A DNA stretch of 64,000 nt from UBA5239 sp031548025 (GTDB taxonomy: Bacteria; Verrucomicrobiota; Lentisphaeria; Victivallales; Victivallaceae), in the NCBI GenBank assembly GCA_031548025.1, contig JAVBRM010000005.1, positions 98,175 through 162,174 on the forward strand, given 5' to 3'. Below the pieces are notes generated by a model, which searched no databases, was not told where the DNA came from, and worked only from the letters and a program-made list of their open reading frames with translations. The position numbers and the translations under genes were made by a program. Positions 61,824-64,000 of this stretch are shown here, piece by piece. Numbering within the stretch: position 1 is the first letter of the stretch; each line of letters opens with the position of its first letter.

Positions 61824-62589
61824 ACAACGCCTGGCCGCAGTACTGCGGCGTTATGGCAAAATCGCCATCGCCTTTTCCGGCGGGGTAGACAGTACATTGC
61901 TGACCGCCGCCGCCATCCGAACCCTGGGCGCGGAAAACGTCCTGCCGATCAACGTCAAAACCCCGTTCGAGGTCGATCCGCCCGGCGAATTCGCCCATCA
62001 CGTCCTGACTCTTGTCCTCGACCCGTTGATCAATGAAAATGTCACCGCCAACCTCCCCGACCGCTGCTATCACTGCAAAAAAATGTTGATGGGCGCGATC
62101 GTGGCGGCGGCCCGCTCCCGCGGTTTTCGTTACATAGCGGACGGGTTCAACAAATACGATCTCTCCGATTATCGCCCGGGAGCCAGAGCCGCCGATGAAC
62201 TCGGCATCGCTCACCCCTTCATCGAAGCGGATATGGACAAAGACGACATCCGGGAGCTGAGCCGACACTACGGACTGCCCAATTGGTCCGATCCGGCCGA
62301 CGCCTGCCTGGCCTCGCGAATCCCTTATCAAACCCGGATTACCCCCGAACTGCTGGACCGGATCCGCACCGCCGAAAACGGTCTGAAAGTCCTCGGGCTC
62401 AAAGGCTGCCGCGTCCGGAGCTTCGGCGAGGAGGCCCGTATCGAACTCCAGGAACCGGATTTTGCCCGGCTGCCTGAACTGCGGCAAGAAATCGTCGCCG
62501 CCATCACCCAAGCCGGTTTCGGCAAAGTCCTGCTCGACTTGCAAGGCTACCGCCGCGGCTCCCTGAACGACAAGGTTACTACTCAATGA
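61795..62589 (+). CDS. larE: Sacrificial sulfur transferase LarE
   Basis: A 264-residue PP-loop ATPase (AFSGGVDSTLL). CYHCK and the later ADACLASRIPY give the cysteines, including the one whose sulfur LarE donates in making the nickel-pincer cofactor of lactate racemase. No larA, larB or larC is in the window, so a different sulfur acceptor is possible. Start at the ATG 61795; a TTG six bases earlier is also in frame. Confidence 0.9.
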   Translation: MNTTNSSNIEQRLAAVLRRYGKIAIAFSGGVDSTLLTAAAIRTLGAENVLPINVKTPFEVDPPGEFAHHVLTLVLDPLINENVTANLPDRCYHCKKMLMGAIVAAARSRGFRYIADGFNKYDLSDYRPGARAADELGIAHPFIEADMDKDDIRELSRHYGLPNWSDPADACLASRIPYQTRITPELLDRIRTAENGLKVLGLKGCRVRSFGEEARIELQEPDFARLPELRQEIVAAITQAGFGKVLLDLQGYRRGSLNDKVTTQ

Positions 62590-62999
62590 GAATCAATAGC
62601 AGAATCGATATCCCCGAACACGAACTCAACGAAGAATTCACCCTGGCCTCCGGTCCCGGCGGTCAGAATGTCAACAAAGTGTCCACGGCAGTGCGCCTGA
62701 GCTGGAACATCGCCGAATCCACCGTACTCGACGACCGCACCCGCGAACGTCTGCTGGAGCGTCTCGCCGGTAAACTGACCACTACCGGCAACCTGGTCAT
62801 GACCTCGCAGAGTCACCGTACCCAGCCGCTCAACCGCGAAGAAGTGCGCGAGCGGATGACCGCCCTGCTCCGCGGCGCCCTGATCACCCCCAAAGTCCGC
62901 CGCCCCACCAAGCCCACCCGGGCCTCCATCGAAAGGCGCCTGGACAGTAAAAAGAAGCAATCCGAGCAAAAATCCCTCCGCCGGAGCCCCCAATCTTAG
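62586..62999 (+). CDS. arfB: Peptidyl-tRNA hydrolase ArfB (ribosome rescue)
   Basis: A 137-residue release-factor-like protein that frees stalled ribosomes. The GGQ motif (ASGPGGQNVNKV, about 22-33) and the basic C-terminal tail (RRLDSKKKQSEQKSLRR), which enters the mRNA channel, are both present. The length is that of E. coli YaeJ. Overlaps larE by four bases; last gene of its operon. Confidence 0.95.
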   Translation: MRINSRIDIPEHELNEEFTLASGPGGQNVNKVSTAVRLSWNIAESTVLDDRTRERLLERLAGKLTTTGNLVMTSQSHRTQPLNREEVRERMTALLRGALITPKVRRPTKPTRASIERRLDSKKKQSEQKSLRRSPQS

Positions 63000-63132
63000 A
63001 GAAAAACTTTACGATTTGATGTCGGGATCACTACTTTTAAGTCCTTCCGCCCTGCTTGCGCTCGAAAAAAGATGCACGATTTGATGCAAAAACTTAACTT
63101 TCGCTCTCGGTAACCAGGCGCTAGCTCAAAAA

Positions 63133-63177
63133 TCGGACCTATCGGACTGGTCGGACTGGTCGGACCTGTCGGACAGA
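63133..63177. repeat. 9-bp tandem repeat, TCGGAC core
   Basis: Five units of nine bases each start TCGGAC (63133, 63142, 63151, 63160, 63169); the middle two are identical (TCGGACTGG). The array begins nine bases after the stop of the DUF1016 remnant on the minus strand. The rest of 63000-63185 holds no gene that I can see; CGATTTGATG occurs twice (63011 and 63078). Confidence 0.78.
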
Positions 63178-63185
63178 AGACGGCT

Positions 63186-63806
63186 CTAGGCACTATCTTC
63201 TAAACCGGCGCCTTTCAGTGCTTTCAGCAGTCCAATGTTTATAAAATCCAGCAGATATTCATCTTTGAATGCTCGAACAGCTCGTGCTGTGTGCTTTTCG
63301 TCCGGCATAGTCAGAGCAAAGTTGTTCAGCAGATTTCCTTCATGATGAAAATCATCTGCCCGCAAATGGGATTTTAGTGCTTCAACAGTCCAAAAAGAAG
63401 CTGCACAACGTCGGACATAATACCAACGTTCTTCCAGCGTTTTACAGGTAGAAAAGATATGGATATGATGAGTAAATCCAATAGCCCAAAAGGCCTTCAT
63501 ATCGGATAGCTCTAATTCGCCAATCGTTAATTGGCGAATTGCGATATCCGTTTCCATTTTAATTTCGCCAATTGATAATTGGCATTTTTCTATAGCGCTA
63601 TTCGTATTACCCTTGTCAAATAAAACCTCATTGCTCCATATTTCGAAAAACTGGCGCATATATTTGATGCTGCTGGAAGAAAATCCCCGTAATCCAGGCA
63701 GTTCCACCTGCAACTGACGGGATATTTCTTCAATGGCTCCGGTTCCCCATTTACCGGTTCGGGTATTGGCGGAAACATAACATCCGATGTTGAAATACAA
63801 CTTCAA
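63186..63806 (-). pseudogene. DUF1016 (YhcG N-terminal) remnant without nuclease domain
   Basis: The 206 codons match the N-terminal DUF1016 domain of YhcG-type proteins: LYFNIGCYVSANTRTGKWG, IKYMRQFFEIW, TCKTLEERWYYVRRCAASFWTVEALKSHL and FALTMPDEKHT. The PDDEXK nuclease part that normally follows DEYLLDFINIG is absent; the frame stops soon after. No ATG exists: similarity continues upstream in frame (RYRAARTANTEQLK) to a TAA at 63882-63884, leaving only TTG or CTG starts. It looks like a decayed copy. A short functional protein starting at TTG 63806 cannot be excluded. Confidence 0.65.
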
Positions 63807-63881
63807 CTGCTCAGTGTTGGCTGTTCGAGCCGCGCGATAACGACTTTGCAGGATGGCAGCTTTAACCCAACTTCCGCATTC

Positions 63882-64000
63882 TTATAGCAATTTGAGGCTG
63901 TGGTGACACAACAAAGCTTTCACATCTTTTTTTTGAACCGTTGTTTTTTCACCGGCAACAGACTGGTATTGATACCCAGAGTCGAGTAGATGAAGCGCTG
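63882..64000 (-). CDS. C-terminal fragment of an unknown gene at the right edge
   Basis: An open frame enters from the right edge and gives about 38 residues (ALHLLDSGYQYQSVAGEKTT and on) before TAA. It is in the same frame as the DUF1016 remnant, so the two could be one gene broken by a stop, or neighbours. I do not recognise it. Confidence 0.4.
   Translation of the reverse strand, partial: ALHLLDSGYQYQSVAGEKTTVQKKDVKALLCHHSLKLL

Noticed and set aside
63133..63177. CRISPR-like array
   Set aside because: Nine-bp units directly joined, no spacers, no cas gene.
62999..63185. tRNA or small RNA gene after arfB
   Set aside because: No cloverleaf or T-loop consensus; only repeats and two copies of a 10-base word.

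Overview
The window looks like a chromosomal piece of a Gram-negative member of the Lentisphaerota (Victivallales-like). This is inferred from gene content, not from a marker gene: five separate prepilin-like pseudopilins of the xFTLIELLVVIAIIAIL type, LacI or AraC regulators next to sugar-active enzymes (GH130, GH16, DUF4434, DUF4838, sialate esterase), and lipopolysaccharide genes (WaaP-like kinase, EptA/CptA-like transferase). I found no tRNA, rRNA, CRISPR array, prophage or intact transposase.

Region by region. 1-9971 (all minus) holds two regulator-pseudopilin units. The first is LacI 489-1472 followed by a pseudopilin cut by the left edge. The second is LacI 9003-9971, a pseudopilin, a 1071-residue secreted multidomain protein, a secreted sialate O-acetylesterase, a cytoplasmic GH130 and a DUF4434 protein. 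10206-12261 is a tightly overlapping MarR / GNAT / class V aminotransferase operon, convergent with a GH16 gene whose divergent neighbour is an AraC regulator. 14120-24518 is a seven-gene minus-strand block: three SPFH/HflKC-like proteins, a metal P-type ATPase, an ABC ATPase and permease, and a TPR-like membrane protein. 24739-32084 carries surface-glycan genes (two GT8, two GT2, a phosphoethanolamine transferase, a WaaP-like kinase) plus a TrmH-type rRNA methylase. 32075-50576 returns to regulated cassettes: UroD-like with AraC; LacI, pseudopilin, TPR, propeller; AraC diverging from DUF4838 plus pseudopilin; LacI, pseudopilin, LamG hydrolase; then a ceramidase-like enzyme and an esterase-like hydrolase. 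50819-62999 is mostly housekeeping: an EF-G paralogue, a secreted ankyrin protein, the minus operon dksA-like / lspA / miaA, and the plus operon PHP / comEC / GT4 / larE / arfB. The right edge has a DUF1016 (YhcG-type) remnant.

How the genes may work together: five times a transcription regulator, a pseudopilin and usually a signal-peptide-bearing carbohydrate-active protein are packed together. Three LacI genes have near-consensus promoters with a perfect palindrome just downstream of the -10 box, and the fourth has an inverted repeat on the -10 box. Each cassette therefore looks like an autoregulated unit that senses one substrate and makes one pseudopilin and one set of secreted enzymes. 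None of the five pseudopilins has the usual glycine before the cleavage site.

A second theme is repetitive DNA at gene 3' ends. Three hairpin elements (438-510, 27540-27702, 47926-48087), two stretches of 8-bp tandem repeats and one of 9-bp tandem repeats overlap a stop codon, and a second 9-bp array lies just past one. Two of the hairpins share a 40-bp core with one covarying base pair. All coordinates, domain limits and family names come from reading the sequence without database searches; residue positions are approximate.
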